From positions 1 through 64,000 of the forward strand of contig NZ_SUGA01000004.1 of assembly GCF_004963255.1 (NCBI RefSeq): a DNA stretch of 64,000 nt, written 5' to 3'. Numbering within the stretch: the stretch's first letter is position 1; every line of letters begins with the position of its first letter. The notes below the pieces were generated by a model, which was not told where the DNA came from, made no database searches, and was given only the letters and a program-made list of their open reading frames with translations. Position numbers and translations under genes: made by a program. This DNA comes from Mesorhizobium sp. (GTDB taxonomy: Bacteria > Pseudomonadota > Alphaproteobacteria > Rhizobiales > Rhizobiaceae). Of this stretch, positions 48,848 to 58,647 are shown in pieces.

Positions 48848-49306
48848 ATGTCGGCAGTCGAATTCCCGAAAGCTCCCTCAAGCAAGAAAGCGCTGGAGGA
48901 AGGCTCCGTCTTTTCTCCGCGCTTCGACGCCGCCGGCCTCGTCACCGTCGTCGTCACCGATGCCGGTGACGGCATGCTGTTGATGGTCGCGCATATGAAT
49001 GCCGAGGCGCTGGCGCTTACTCTGGAAACCGGCATTGCTCACTACTGGTCGCGCTCGCGCAACGCGCTGTGGAAGAAGGGCGAGACCTCGGGCAACTTCC
49101 AGCAGGTCGTCGAGATGCGCACGGATTGTGACCAGGACGCGATATGGTTGCGCGTGAAAGTGTTGGGCCACGACGCAACCTGCCACACCGGACGGCGTTC
49201 TTGTTTTTATCGGACGGTGGGGCTGAATGACGGCAAAGCGACGCTTGCCGGCGACGGCAGCAGGCCGCTGTTCGATGCGGAGGAAACGTATCGGAAGCCG
49301 GTGTGA
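48848..49306 (+). CDS. hisI: Phosphoribosyl-AMP cyclohydrolase
   Basis: A 152-aa enzyme opening the adenine ring of phosphoribosyl-AMP in histidine synthesis, in its stand-alone form without the HisE domain. Zinc and magnesium ligands are in [26 protein letters not shown]; the N-terminal [20 protein letters not shown] and [18 protein letters not shown] are family hallmarks. AAGGACCGGCG precedes the start. It follows folE on the same strand. Confidence 0.96.
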   Translation: MSAVEFPKAPSSKKALEEGSVFSPRFDAAGLVTVVVTDAGDGMLLMVAHMNAEALALTLETGIAHYWSRSRNALWKKGETSGNFQQVVEMRTDCDQDAIWLRVKVLGHDATCHTGRRSCFYRTVGLNDGKATLAGDGSRPLFDAEETYRKPV

Positions 49307-49387
49307 ACCATTCAATATTCACAAACCACTCAAATTCACTATTCTCAAATATCTTTGCGGTAGAAGGGATATGGGACAAGGGAGATC

Positions 49388-50356
49388 ATGATGCTCGAAT
49401 GGGCGTCATTGCGCAGCAGACCTGACGTTCGGGAGGCCAACGGCCCCGCATCGTCCGGCGGCTTGCCCGATCCTCAGCCCGGCAGGAAGACCGGCATCTC
49501 GCTGGCGCTCGGCGGCGGCTGCGCTCGCGGCTGGGCTCATATCGGCGTGCTGCGCGCGCTCGATGAGGCCGGCATCGAAGTGTCGATGATCGCCGGCACC
49601 TCGATCGGCGCCCTGGTGGGCGGCTGTTATCTTGCCGGCAAGCTCGACGAGCTGGAGGAGTTCGCCAGAAGTCTGACCAAGCGGCGCATCTTCGGCCTGC
49701 TCGACCTCAATCTGCGCGGCAGCGGCCTGTTCGGCGGCATGAAGCTCGACCAGCGCCTGCGTGAGCATCTCGACGGTGCCCGCTTCGACGACCTGTCGAA
49801 ACCCTTTGTCGCCGTCGCGTCCGAAATCCGCACCGGCCACGAGATCTGGCTGTCGAGCGGCTCGCTCGTCACCGCCATGCGCGCTTCCTACGCGCTGCCG
49901 GGAGTGTTCGAGCCGGTCGCCTGCAACGGCCGCATGCTGGTCGACGGCGCGCTGGTCAATCCGGTGCCGGTCTCGGTCTGCCGCGCCTACGAGCAGCCGC
50001 TCGTCGTGGCGGTCAACCTGCACTACGACCTTTTCGGGCGCGCCGCCGTCATCAAGCACAGCGCCGGCGAGCTGGTCGTCGAGAAAGACGCCCCGCGCCC
50101 CGGCCAGATCAATCCCCAGTCGCACCAGAGCCGCCTTGGCATCACCGGCGTCATGGTCGAAGCCTTCAACATCATCCAGGACCGGATTTCGCGCGCCAGG
50201 CTCGCCGGCGATCCGCCCGACATGTCGCTGCAGCCGAAGCTCAGCCATATCGGCCTGACGGAATTCCACCGCGCCGACGAGGCGATCAGCCTCGGCTACC
50301 AGGCGACGATGTCCCAGATCAGCGAACTGACCCGGCTGCAGTCCGTCCTGGTGTGA
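49388..50356 (+). CDS. Patatin-like phospholipase family protein (RssA/YchK-like)
   Basis: A 322-aa lipid acyl hydrolase. Oxyanion loop LALGGGCARGWAHIGVL (about 39-54), nucleophile elbow GTSIG with Ser72, and the catalytic Asp in MLVDGALVNP form the patatin Ser-Asp dyad. About 35 residues precede the domain. The start at 49388 has GGGAGATC upstream. Substrate and physiological role are unknown; bacterial members act on phospholipids. Its end is convergent with recJ. Confidence 0.9.
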   Translation: MMLEWASLRSRPDVREANGPASSGGLPDPQPGRKTGISLALGGGCARGWAHIGVLRALDEAGIEVSMIAGTSIGALVGGCYLAGKLDELEEFARSLTKRRIFGLLDLNLRGSGLFGGMKLDQRLREHLDGARFDDLSKPFVAVASEIRTGHEIWLSSGSLVTAMRASYALPGVFEPVACNGRMLVDGALVNPVPVSVCRAYEQPLVVAVNLHYDLFGRAAVIKHSAGELVVEKDAPRPGQINPQSHQSRLGITGVMVEAFNIIQDRISRARLAGDPPDMSLQPKLSHIGLTEFHRADEAISLGYQATMSQISELTRLQSVLV

Positions 50357-50372
50357 ATTTCCGGTATCGTTG

Positions 50373-52157
50373 CTACGCGAGAGCTGCATCGCTGATGCGA
50401 AACTGCACCGTGCGGTTGCCGTTCCAGTAATTGCCCGACAGCGAACCGGCGATATGCACGGTCCTGCCCCTGTTCTTGAACAGGAATTCGCCCAGCGCGG
50501 TGTCGACGGCGCGAAAGGCGATCGCCTGGATGTTGCCGCCGCTTTGCGACTGCAGGTCGACCCGGATGTGATTGGTTCCGATCGCGCGCGCGTCGGTCAG
50601 CCGATGGCGCGGCAGCACGAAGACCGGCGCGATGTGCCCGGCGCCGAACGGGCCGGCTTTCTCCAGCGCGTCGAGCAGCGCGATCGTGGCGCCCTCGGCG
50701 GCCAGGGCGCCGTCGATCGCCAGGCTTTCCTCGTTCTGCAACCGGAAGACATCGGCCGCGGCGCGCTCTTCGAAGAAGGCGCGCAACTCGCCGAGCTTGG
50801 CGCGCTCGACGGTGATGCCGGCCGCCATCGCATGGCCGCCGCCCTTGACGATCAGCCCGGCAGCCGCCGCCTCGCGCACCAGCCGGCCAAGATCGAAGCC
50901 GGGCACCGAACGGCCGGAGCCCGTGCCGATGCCGGTCGAATTGAAGGCGATGGCAAAGGCCGGCCTGCGCGCATAATCCTTAAGCCGCGAAGCGATCAGC
51001 CCGACGATGCCCGGATGCCAGCTGTTGCTGGCGGTGACGATGACCGCCGGCCCGTTGCCGCCGGCAAGCTCGGCATCGGCCTCGGCGCGCGCCTGCGCCA
51101 GCATCTCCTGCTCCATCTGCTGCCGTTCCTGGTTCAGCCGGTCGAGCGTCTCGGCGATGCTTGCCGCTTCGACGGGATCGTCAGTGGCCAAAAGCCGGCT
51201 GCCGAGCGCCGCGTCGCCGATGCGGCCGCCGGCATTGATGCGCGGGCCGATCAGGAAGGACAGATGGAAGGTGTTGATCGGCTCGCCGATGCGCGAGACC
51301 CGCGCCAGCGCCGCCAGCCCCTCATTCTTCAGCTGGCGCAAGACCTGCAGCCCCTTGACGACGAAGGCCCGGTTGACGCCGGTGAGCGGCACCACGTCGC
51401 ACACCGTCGCCAGCGCCACAAGATCGAGCAGCGAAAGCAGATCGACAGGCGCGGCATCCGGCAGCCTTTCGCGCAGCAGCTTTGCCGTCTGGACAAGGCA
51501 CAGGAAGACGACGCCGGCGGCGCACAGATGCCCCTGCCCCGACAAATCGTCCTCGCGATTGGGATTGACCACAGCCACAGCGGGCGGCAGCGGGCCGCCG
51601 ACCTGGTGGTGGTCGAGCACCACGACATCGGCGCCGGCTTCCCTGGCCGCCTCGATCGAGGTCGCGCTGTTGGTGCCGCAATCGACGGTGACGATCAGCT
51701 TCGCGCCGCGCGAGATCAGCTCCCGCATCGCTTCCGGATTGGGCCCGTAGCCCTCGAAGATGCGGTCCGGGATATAGATTTCGGACGGCACCGAAAAATG
51801 CGTGAGGAAGCGTTTCAGGAGCGCCGACGAGGCGGCGCCGTCGACGTCGTAGTCGCCGAAGATCGCCACTTTCTCGCGCGCGACGATCGCATCGGCAAGC
51901 CGCGCCGCCGCTTTCTCCATGTCGGTCAGCGATGCCGGGTTCGGCAGAAGCTCGCGGATGGTCGGGTCGAGGAAGCGCTCGGCCTGCTCCGCGCTGACGC
52001 CGCGCCCGGCAAGCACCCGCGCGACGATGTCGGGCACGCCGTGGCCCTGCGCGATCGCCAAGGCGGCCATGTCCTGCCGCTCGGTCAGCCGGTGTTGCCA
52101 GGAAACACCGGTCGCCGACTGCCTGACATCGAGGAAGAACCGTTTCTCGCCCGTCAT
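50373..52157 (-). CDS. recJ: Single-stranded-DNA-specific exonuclease RecJ
   Basis: A 594-aa 5'-3' exonuclease used in recombination and mismatch repair. DHH-family motifs: FGDYDVDGAASSALL, VTVDCGTNS, LDHHQVG, and the DHHA1 region with GIVGLIASRL and GGHAMAAGIT; an OB-fold lies near the C-terminus. The start at 52157 is the first ATG; a TTG at 52196 gives a 13-residue extension. It is the last gene of alaC-hom-glpX-recJ, a known alphaproteobacterial order. Confidence 0.94.
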   Translation of the reverse strand: MTGEKRFFLDVRQSATGVSWQHRLTERQDMAALAIAQGHGVPDIVARVLAGRGVSAEQAERFLDPTIRELLPNPASLTDMEKAAARLADAIVAREKVAIFGDYDVDGAASSALLKRFLTHFSVPSEIYIPDRIFEGYGPNPEAMRELISRGAKLIVTVDCGTNSATSIEAAREAGADVVVLDHHQVGGPLPPAVAVVNPNREDDLSGQGHLCAAGVVFLCLVQTAKLLRERLPDAAPVDLLSLLDLVALATVCDVVPLTGVNRAFVVKGLQVLRQLKNEGLAALARVSRIGEPINTFHLSFLIGPRINAGGRIGDAALGSRLLATDDPVEAASIAETLDRLNQERQQMEQEMLAQARAEADAELAGGNGPAVIVTASNSWHPGIVGLIASRLKDYARRPAFAIAFNSTGIGTGSGRSVPGFDLGRLVREAAAAGLIVKGGGHAMAAGITVERAKLGELRAFFEERAAADVFRLQNEESLAIDGALAAEGATIALLDALEKAGPFGAGHIAPVFVLPRHRLTDARAIGTNHIRVDLQSQSGGNIQAIAFRAVDTALGEFLFKNRGRTVHIAGSLSGNYWNGNRTVQFRISDAALA

Positions 52158-52227
52158 GCGACGCGCCGTCTGCACATCATCTTGGGCAGATATCAATATG
52201 CGACGGCGGGAGCAATTCGGCGTAAGC

Positions 52228-52266
52228 GAGCAATCCGGGGAAAAGTGTGGAAGGTTTTTCCCCGGA
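52228..52266. repeat. Extragenic palindrome, copy 4 (diverged)
   Basis: GAGCAATCCGGGGAAAA, spacer, then TTTTTCCCCGGAA: the family left arm with compensating changes that form a strong CCGGGGAAAA/TTTTCCCCGG stem. A second GAGCAATTCGGC half lies at 52210. It sits between recJ and glpX and would form a hairpin in their common transcript. Confidence 0.65.
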
Positions 52267-52295
52267 ACGCCGCGGTGGCGCTCAAATGGGCGAAA

Positions 52296-53279
52296 TCAGA
52301 ACTTCTCCGGATCCTGGTGTCGCGCCTTGATCTCGCGAACGGTGCGCGAGGACGATCGCAGCACGATGGTATGCGTGGTGATGAAGGTGCGGCCGAACTT
52401 CACCCCGTCGAGCAGATTGCCGTCGGTGACGCCGGTCGCCGCGAACAGCACGTCGCCGCGCGCCATGTCCTGGGCGCGATAGACCCGCTTCGGATCGGAA
52501 ATGCCCATCTTCTCAGCCCGCGCCACCTTCTCCGGCGTGTCGAGGATCAGCCGGCCCAGCATCTGCCCGCCGGTGCAGCGAAGCGCCGCCGCCGCCAGCA
52601 CGCCTTCCGGCGCGCCGCCGGTGCCGAGATAGATGTCGATGCCGGTCTCGTCCGGATCGGTGGTGTGGATGACGCCGGCGACATCGCCGTCGCCGATCAG
52701 CCGGATCGCCGCGCCCGTGGCGCGCACTACGTCGATCAGCTTGGCGTGACGCGGCCGGTCGAGGATGCAGGCGGTGATGTCGGAGACGGCCACGCCCTTG
52801 GCCTTGGCCAGATTGGCGAGGTTCTCGGCCGGCGAGGCGTCGATGTCGATCAGGCCTTCCGGATAGCCGGGACCGATCGCGATCTTTTCCATATAGACGT
52901 CGGGCGCAAACAGCAGGCTGCCCTTTTCCGCGATGGCGATGACCGCAAGCGCGTTCGGCAGGTTCTTGGCGCAGATCGTGGTGCCTTCCAGCGGATCGAG
53001 CGCGATGTCGACGGCCGGGCCTTTGCCGGTGCCGACCTCCTCGCCGATATAGAGCATCGGCGCCTCGTCGCGCTCGCCCTCGCCGATGACGACGGTGCCC
53101 TTGATGGCCAGTCGATTGAGCTCCTGACGCATCGCATCGACCGCCACCTGGTCGGCTGCCTTCTCATCGCCGCGCCCGCGCAGCCTGGCGGCCGCGACGG
53201 CGGCCCGCTCGGTGACGCGCACCACTTCCATGGTGAGGATCCGGTCAAGGCCGGCAGCGATGTTCTGGGCGATGTTCAT
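52296..53279 (-). CDS. glpX: Class II fructose-1,6-bisphosphatase
   Basis: A 327-aa gluconeogenic phosphatase hydrolysing fructose-1,6-bisphosphate (some rhizobial class II enzymes also take sedoheptulose bisphosphate). Metal and phosphate motifs: TVVIGEGERDEAPMLYIGE, DIALDPLEGTT and GTGGAPEGVLAAAAL. The start at 53279 has GAGGA nine bases upstream; the longer frame to 53408 runs through a repeat and is not coding. Lies between recJ and hom. Confidence 0.95.
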   Translation of the reverse strand: MNIAQNIAAGLDRILTMEVVRVTERAAVAAARLRGRGDEKAADQVAVDAMRQELNRLAIKGTVVIGEGERDEAPMLYIGEEVGTGKGPAVDIALDPLEGTTICAKNLPNALAVIAIAEKGSLLFAPDVYMEKIAIGPGYPEGLIDIDASPAENLANLAKAKGVAVSDITACILDRPRHAKLIDVVRATGAAIRLIGDGDVAGVIHTTDPDETGIDIYLGTGGAPEGVLAAAALRCTGGQMLGRLILDTPEKVARAEKMGISDPKRVYRAQDMARGDVLFAATGVTDGNLLDGVKFGRTFITTHTIVLRSSSRTVREIKARHQDPEKF

Positions 53280-53310
53280 GGATGGGCATTCCTCGTTGTC
53301 TGTTTGCGTC

Positions 53311-53346
53311 GAGCAATCCCAGAACGGTTGAGCACTGGAATTGCTC
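53311..53346. repeat. Extragenic palindrome, copy 5 (short)
   Basis: GAGCAATCCCAG and CTGGAATTGCTC form a 12-position inverted repeat (one mismatch) around a 12-base loop. The outer arms match the palindrome family at 3722, but the inner spacer differs. It lies between hom and glpX. Confidence 0.65.
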
Positions 53347-53370
53347 CGCCTCCCGCCAGAGGCGGGTTTC
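53346..53370 (+). terminator. GC hairpin between hom and glpX, terminator-like on the plus strand
   Basis: CCGCCTC (53346-53352) pairs with GAGGCGG (53359-53365), followed by GTTTC on the plus strand. Both flanking genes are on the minus strand, where no T-run follows the hairpin, so it is more likely an attenuator-like structure, part of the adjacent repeat, or a guard against antisense transcription than a terminator for these genes. Confidence 0.4.
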
Positions 53371-53464
53371 TTCTGGCAAAGCTCCATGACAACGGCAAGA
53401 CTTGCCACGTCAATTTTTGAAATGGCAGCAAAATCAATCGATTGAAGACGGAACCGGACCTGGC

Positions 53465-54778
53465 TTATTCCGCCCGCTCGATGCGGATCACTTGCGGCTT
53501 GTCGGTCAGATGACCGTCCTTGGTGATGCCTTCGACCGCTTTGCGCACCGCCGCTTCCGTCGTCTCGTGGGTGACGAGGATGACCGTTTTCTGCGCCTGC
53601 GTTTCCGTGCCGGCCGCCTGCTGGACGATCGATTCCAGCGAGATGTCGTTGTCGGCCATGCGCTTGGCGATGGCCGCGAAGACACCGGTGCGGTCATGCA
53701 CGGTCAAGCGAATGAAGTAGCCGCCGGCATGGCTGCGCATGCGCGCCTTCTTGTAAGGCTTCAGTTCCTTCGCCGGCCAGCCGAACACCGGAGCGTGCTG
53801 GAACCCGGGCCGGCTCTTGGCGATGTCGGCAATGTCGCCGATCACCGCCGAGGCGGTGGCGTTGCCGCCGGCGCCTGGACCGGAAAGCAGGAGCTCGCCC
53901 AGAATGTCGGTCTCGATCGCCACGGCATTGGTGACGCCGTGCACCTGCGCGATGACCGAAGCCGTCGGCACCATCGTCGGGTGCACCCGCTGCTCGATGC
54001 CGCTATCGGTGCGCTGCGCGACGCCGAGCAGCTTGATACGGTAGCCGAGATCGGCCGCCGCGCGGATATCAGCCTGGGTGATGTTGGAGATGCCTTCCAT
54101 ATAGATGTCGTTGGCGGCGATCTTCGTGCCGAAGGCAAGGCTGGTCAGGATCGACAGCTTGTGGGCCGTGTCGTGGCCTTCGATATCGAAGGTCGGATCG
54201 GCCTCGGCATAGCCCAGACGCTGCGCGTCCTTCAGGCAGGCATCGAACGAGATGCCCTCGGCCTCCATGCGGGTCAGGATGTAGTTGCAGGTGCCGTTGA
54301 GGATGCCGAAGACACGCGTCACCGCGTTGCCGGCCATCGCCTCGCGCATCGTCTTGATGACAGGGATGCCGCCGGCCACTGCCGCCTCGTAATTGAGCAG
54401 AACACCCTTCTTCTCGGCGATCTCGGCAAGCGCCACGCCATGCTTGGCAAGCAGCGCCTTGTTGGCGGTGACGACGTGGCGCCCGGCCTCGAGCGCCGCC
54501 TTCACCGCCAGCCGCGCCGGCCCTTCGTCGCCGCCGATCAGCTCGACAAAAACGTCGATGTCGGCCTTTTCGGCCATCTGGACCGGATCGTCGAACCATG
54601 TCGCGGCGCTGAGATCGATGCCGCGATCGCGTTTCCGGTCGCGGGCGGAAACGGCCGTCACGACGATGTCGCGGCCGCACTGGCGGGTGAGCTCCGCCGC
54701 CTTGTCGCGCAGCACGCGCGCCACCGAGGCGCCAACCGTGCCGAGGCCGGCAATTCCAACACGCAACGCTTCAGCCAT
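53465..54778 (-). CDS. hom: Homoserine dehydrogenase
   Basis: A 437-aa monofunctional enzyme reducing aspartate semialdehyde to homoserine for threonine and methionine synthesis. Rossmann motif GIAGLGTVGASVARVL at the N-terminus, active-site region GILNGTCNYILTRME, YAEADPTFDIEGHDTAHKLSIL, and a C-terminal ACT domain (RLTVHDRTGVFAAIAKRMAD) that usually gives threonine feedback. It is 41 bp downstream of the aminotransferase gene and cotranscribed with it. Confidence 0.96.
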   Translation of the reverse strand: MAEALRVGIAGLGTVGASVARVLRDKAAELTRQCGRDIVVTAVSARDRKRDRGIDLSAATWFDDPVQMAEKADIDVFVELIGGDEGPARLAVKAALEAGRHVVTANKALLAKHGVALAEIAEKKGVLLNYEAAVAGGIPVIKTMREAMAGNAVTRVFGILNGTCNYILTRMEAEGISFDACLKDAQRLGYAEADPTFDIEGHDTAHKLSILTSLAFGTKIAANDIYMEGISNITQADIRAAADLGYRIKLLGVAQRTDSGIEQRVHPTMVPTASVIAQVHGVTNAVAIETDILGELLLSGPGAGGNATASAVIGDIADIAKSRPGFQHAPVFGWPAKELKPYKKARMRSHAGGYFIRLTVHDRTGVFAAIAKRMADNDISLESIVQQAAGTETQAQKTVILVTHETTEAAVRKAVEGITKDGHLTDKPQVIRIERAE

Positions 54779-54819
54779 GTCCGGCGACGCCCCTCAAAAT
54801 CCAGAAATATTAGGCAGAC

Positions 54820-56037
54820 TCAGCGCCGAGCGGCGAGCGGCACCACATTGTTGGGCTGCTTGGCGGTCGATGCCAGGAAGCGCTTGATGTTGCGCGCGGC
54901 CTGGCGGATCCGGTGCTCGTTCTCGACCAGCGCCACGCGCACATAATCGTCGCCATGCTCGCCGAAGCCGATGCCCGGGGCCACCGCGACATCCGCATGC
55001 TCGATGAGCAGCTTGGAGAATTCGAGCGAGCCGAGATGGCGGAACTGTTCCGGGATCGGCGCCCAGGCGAACATCGAGGCCGCGGGCGCGGGAATGGTCC
55101 AGCCGGCGCGGCCGAAGGAATCGACCATCACGTCGCGCCGCTTGTGGTAGACCTCGCGCACCTCCTCGATGTCGGCGCCGTCGCCGTTCAGCGCATGCGC
55201 CGCGGCCACCTGGATCGGCGTGAACGCGCCATAGTCGAGATAGGACTTCACCCGCGTCAGCGCCGAGATCAGCCGCTCGTTGCCGACGGCGAAGCCCATG
55301 CGCCAGCCCGGCATGGAGAAGGTCTTCGACATCGAAGTGAACTCGACGCACACGTCGATCGCGCCGGGAACCTGCAGCACCGAAGGCGGCGGATTGCCGT
55401 CGAAATAGATCTCCGAATAGGCGAGGTCCGACAGGATGATGATGTCGTTCTTCTTCGCGAAGGCGAAGACGTCCTTGTAGAAGTCGAGCGAGGCGACCAG
55501 CGCCGTCGGATTCGACGGATAGTTGAGGATCAGCGCCAGCGGCTTCGGGATCGAATGGCGGATGCCGCGCTCGACCGCCGGGATGAAGCCGTCGTCGGGC
55601 TCGACCTGCAGCGAGCGGATGACGCCGCCCGACATGATGAAGCCGAAGGCGTGGATCGGATAGGTCGGGTTGGGGCACAGGATGACGTCACCCGGCGCGG
55701 TGATCGCCTGCGCCATGTTGGCGAACCCTTCCTTCGAGCCGAGCGTCGCCACCACCTGGGTGTCGGGATTGAGCTTCACGCCGAAGCGGCGGGCATAGTA
55801 GTTGGCTTGGGCGCGGCGCAGGCCCGGAATGCCGCGCGAGGACGAATAGCGATGCGTGCGCGGATCGCGCACCACCTCGCACAATTTGTCGACGATGGCT
55901 TTCGGCGTCGGCAGGTCCGGATTGCCCATGCCAAGGTCGATGATGTCGGCGCCGCGCGAACGGGCGCTGGCCTTCAGCCGGTTGACCTGCTCGAACACGT
56001 AAGGCGGAAGCCGGCGGACCTTGTGAAATTCTTCCAT
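54820..56037 (-). CDS. alaC: Class I/II aminotransferase (AlaC-type, alanine-synthesising)
   Basis: A 405-aa PLP enzyme. The PLP lysine lies in SMSKTFSMPGWRMGF; substrate and cofactor contacts include CPNPTYPIHAFGF, NYPSNPTA and SDLAYSEIYFDG. It resembles E. coli AlaC and the rhizobial genes usually annotated as LL-diaminopimelate or alanine aminotransferase; lying beside hom suggests a link to the aspartate family, but glutamate-pyruvate transamination is the most likely reaction. The start at 56037 has a weak upstream site. Confidence 0.88.
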   Translation of the reverse strand: MEEFHKVRRLPPYVFEQVNRLKASARSRGADIIDLGMGNPDLPTPKAIVDKLCEVVRDPRTHRYSSSRGIPGLRRAQANYYARRFGVKLNPDTQVVATLGSKEGFANMAQAITAPGDVILCPNPTYPIHAFGFIMSGGVIRSLQVEPDDGFIPAVERGIRHSIPKPLALILNYPSNPTALVASLDFYKDVFAFAKKNDIIILSDLAYSEIYFDGNPPPSVLQVPGAIDVCVEFTSMSKTFSMPGWRMGFAVGNERLISALTRVKSYLDYGAFTPIQVAAAHALNGDGADIEEVREVYHKRRDVMVDSFGRAGWTIPAPAASMFAWAPIPEQFRHLGSLEFSKLLIEHADVAVAPGIGFGEHGDDYVRVALVENEHRIRQAARNIKRFLASTAKQPNNVVPLAARR

Positions 56038-56085
56038 TGGAGTTCCAGACGATCGAAGGGGGCGCTTTCGGCGCGCGATATAAAC

Positions 56086-56493
56086 CTAATTGCAGTTAGG
56101 GTCGAGGGTCGGGTCGCATTTGCCCTCGATCTGTTTCAGCGTGTCGTCGCCATGCGTCTTGGCAAGCGTCTTCAGCGCCGCGGAATTCGCCGGCGCCTTG
56201 ACGCTGCCGCCTTTGGCAGCCTGCGCCTGCTGCTCGGCCTTGAGCCTGGCCAGGTTCGCCGCGGTCTCTTCCTTGGTGAACTGCTTGGCGGCCACCTGCG
56301 GCGGGATGTTGAGGTTCGGGTAGGAGCCGGTGTCCTTCGGGCCTTCGGTTACGGCCGTCGGCGTTGCATTGCTGGTGCTGGTGCTCGTGCAGCCGCCGGC
56401 GGGCAGCAGCACGCCGACCAGCGCGGCAAGGACCGCCTTGCGGGAGATCGAACCGAACCTGAGAAAAAAAGTCCCGCCAACATCAATCGTCAT
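56086..56493 (-). CDS. Small lipoprotein
   Basis: 135 aa. The signal segment AVLAALVGVLLPAGGC places a lipidated cysteine at about residue 35 after a basic N-terminus. The mature part is hydrophilic with a likely helix (KEETAANLARLKAEQQAQAAK) and ends CDPTLDPNCN, two cysteines that may pair. AGGAA lies five bases before the start at 56493. Conserved in rhizobia as far as I recall; function unknown. It is 48 bp upstream of alaC on the same strand and divergent from phaC. Confidence 0.75.
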   Translation of the reverse strand: MTIDVGGTFFLRFGSISRKAVLAALVGVLLPAGGCTSTSTSNATPTAVTEGPKDTGSYPNLNIPPQVAAKQFTKEETAANLARLKAEQQAQAAKGGSVKAPANSAALKTLAKTHGDDTLKQIEGKCDPTLDPNCN

Positions 56494-56590
56494 ATTGTTT
56501 TCCTGGCAGCCGGGTTACTGCGAATTGGACCCGGTCAGATGTCCCATGGTAATATGTCAAGAAAACGCTCCGGGAGGAACCCCGCGGACC

Positions 56591-58426
56591 ATGTCCAAAC
56601 CTGACGATTCGGACAAAGCGGAAAATGGCGGACCTTCGGCCATCGAGCAATATCTGGTGAAGGATCCCGAGCGCTTCGCCTTGAATATGGCGCGCATGAT
56701 CGAACAGGCCGGCAAGGCGGCGTCCGCCTGGACCGAACCGCGCGAGAAGGGCGAGGTGCGCGATCATGTCGCCGAACCGGTCGTCGACATGGTCAAGACC
56801 TTCTCCAAGCTCTCGGAGTACTGGCTTGGCGACCCGCAGCGCGCGCTCGAAGCGCAGACGCGGCTCTTCGCCGGCTATATGACGGTCTGGGCCAACGCCA
56901 TACAGAAGGTCAATCCCAATGCCGAGGCGCCGCAGGACGCGGTTCAGCCCGAGCGCGGCGACAAGCGCTTCCAGGACCCCGAATGGGGCCGCAACGCCTT
57001 CTTCGACTTCCTCAAGCAGGCCTATCTCGTCACCTCGCGCTGGGCGAACGAGCTGGTCGAGCACGCCGAGGGCCTGGACGACCACACCCGCCACAAGGCG
57101 AGCTTCTACGTCAAGCAGGTGTCGAACGCGATCGCGCCGTCGAACTTCATCCTGACCAATCCGGAGCTGTTCCGCGAGACGGTCGCCTCGAATGGCGAGA
57201 ACCTGGTCCGCGGCATGAAGATGCTGGCAGAGGACATCGCCGCCGGCCGTGGCGACCTGAAGCTGCGCCAGGCAGACTACACGCCTTTCGAAATCGGCAA
57301 GAACATCGCCACCACGCCCGGCAAGGTCATCGGCCGCAGCGATGTCGCCGAGATCATCCAGTACGATCCGGTGACCGAAACGGTGCTAAAGCGCCCGCTG
57401 CTGATCTGCCCGCCATGGATCAACAAATTCTACATCCTCGACCTCAACCCGCAGAAATCCTTTATCCGCTGGGCGATCGAGCAGGGCCACACGGTCTTCG
57501 TCATCTCCTGGATCAACCCGGACGAGCGCCACGGCGCCAAGGGCTGGGAAGCCTATATCCGCGAAGGCCTGCAATACGGTCTCGACATGGTTGAGAAGGC
57601 GACCGGTGAGAAGGAAGTCAACGCCATCGGCTATTGCGTCGGCGGCACGCTGCTTGCCGCGGCCCTCGCGCTGCTGGCGCAGGAAGGCGATGACCGCATC
57701 AAATCGGCCACCTTCTTCACCACCCAGGTCGACTTCACCTATGCCGGCGACCTCAAGGTCTTCGTCGACGAGGACCAGGTTGCCGCCGTCGAGCGCTCGA
57801 TGAGCGAGAAGGGCTATCTCGAAGGCACCAAGATGGCCACCGCCTTCAACATGCTGCGGTCGGGCGACCTGATCTGGCCCTATGTCATCAACAACTACAT
57901 GCGCGGCAAGGAGCCCCTGCCCTTCGACCTGCTCTACTGGAATTCCGATTCCACGCGCATGGCGGCGGCCAACCACTCCTTCTATCTGCGCAACTGCTAT
58001 CTCGAGAACAATCTTTCGCGCGGCACGATGGAGCTTGCCGGCCGCACGGTGTCGCTGGCCGACATTACCATCCCCGTCTACAACCTTGCCACGAAGGAAG
58101 ATCACATCGCGCCGGCGCTTTCGGTGTTCCTGGGCTCGCGCTTCTTCGGCGGCGACGTCGAGTACGTGATGGCGGGTTCCGGCCACATCGCAGGCGTCGT
58201 CAACCCGCCTGCCGCCAGGAAATATCAGTACTGGACCGGCGGCAAACCGGTGGGCGATTTCAACGCCTGGCTCGCAGCAGCGCATGAGCATCCGGGGTCC
58301 TGGTGGACGCACTGGCAGCACTGGATCGAGAACCAGGACAACATCCGCGTGCCCGCCCGCAAACCCGGCAAGCGTATGAAAACCTTGGGAGATGCGCCGG
58401 GCACCTATGTCAAGGTGCGTGTGTAA
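56591..58426 (+). CDS. phaC: Class I poly(3-hydroxyalkanoate) synthase
   Basis: A 611-aa synthase that polymerises (R)-3-hydroxybutyryl-CoA into storage PHB. An N-terminal PhaC_N domain (ANFILTNPE-like block at about 185-195) precedes the alpha/beta hydrolase domain with the lipase-like box GYCVGG, whose nucleophile is Cys349; the Asp and His of the triad lie in NLATKEDHIAP and GSGHIAGVVNPP. The start at 56591 is about 11 bases after GGGAGGA. phaA, phaB and phasin genes are not adjacent. Confidence 0.95.
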   Translation: MSKPDDSDKAENGGPSAIEQYLVKDPERFALNMARMIEQAGKAASAWTEPREKGEVRDHVAEPVVDMVKTFSKLSEYWLGDPQRALEAQTRLFAGYMTVWANAIQKVNPNAEAPQDAVQPERGDKRFQDPEWGRNAFFDFLKQAYLVTSRWANELVEHAEGLDDHTRHKASFYVKQVSNAIAPSNFILTNPELFRETVASNGENLVRGMKMLAEDIAAGRGDLKLRQADYTPFEIGKNIATTPGKVIGRSDVAEIIQYDPVTETVLKRPLLICPPWINKFYILDLNPQKSFIRWAIEQGHTVFVISWINPDERHGAKGWEAYIREGLQYGLDMVEKATGEKEVNAIGYCVGGTLLAAALALLAQEGDDRIKSATFFTTQVDFTYAGDLKVFVDEDQVAAVERSMSEKGYLEGTKMATAFNMLRSGDLIWPYVINNYMRGKEPLPFDLLYWNSDSTRMAAANHSFYLRNCYLENNLSRGTMELAGRTVSLADITIPVYNLATKEDHIAPALSVFLGSRFFGGDVEYVMAGSGHIAGVVNPPAARKYQYWTGGKPVGDFNAWLAAAHEHPGSWWTHWQHWIENQDNIRVPARKPGKRMKTLGDAPGTYVKVRV

Positions 58427-58647
58427 CGGACTGTAATGTCTGGTGAGTTGACGGGCCGCCAAAACAGGGCGAAATGGTGGCGTCAATCGTTTCACGGCCT
58501 CAAATCAGCGTTCGAAGCAGATTAATTCCGAGGCTTGCAGATTCGACACATGTCCCGTTTCCGGTTGGGAACAGGAGGGTTATCGCGGCGCGATGCTGGA
58601 GTAGCGCGGCGATGACGGACCGACCGGATGCCGAGGGGGAATTTATT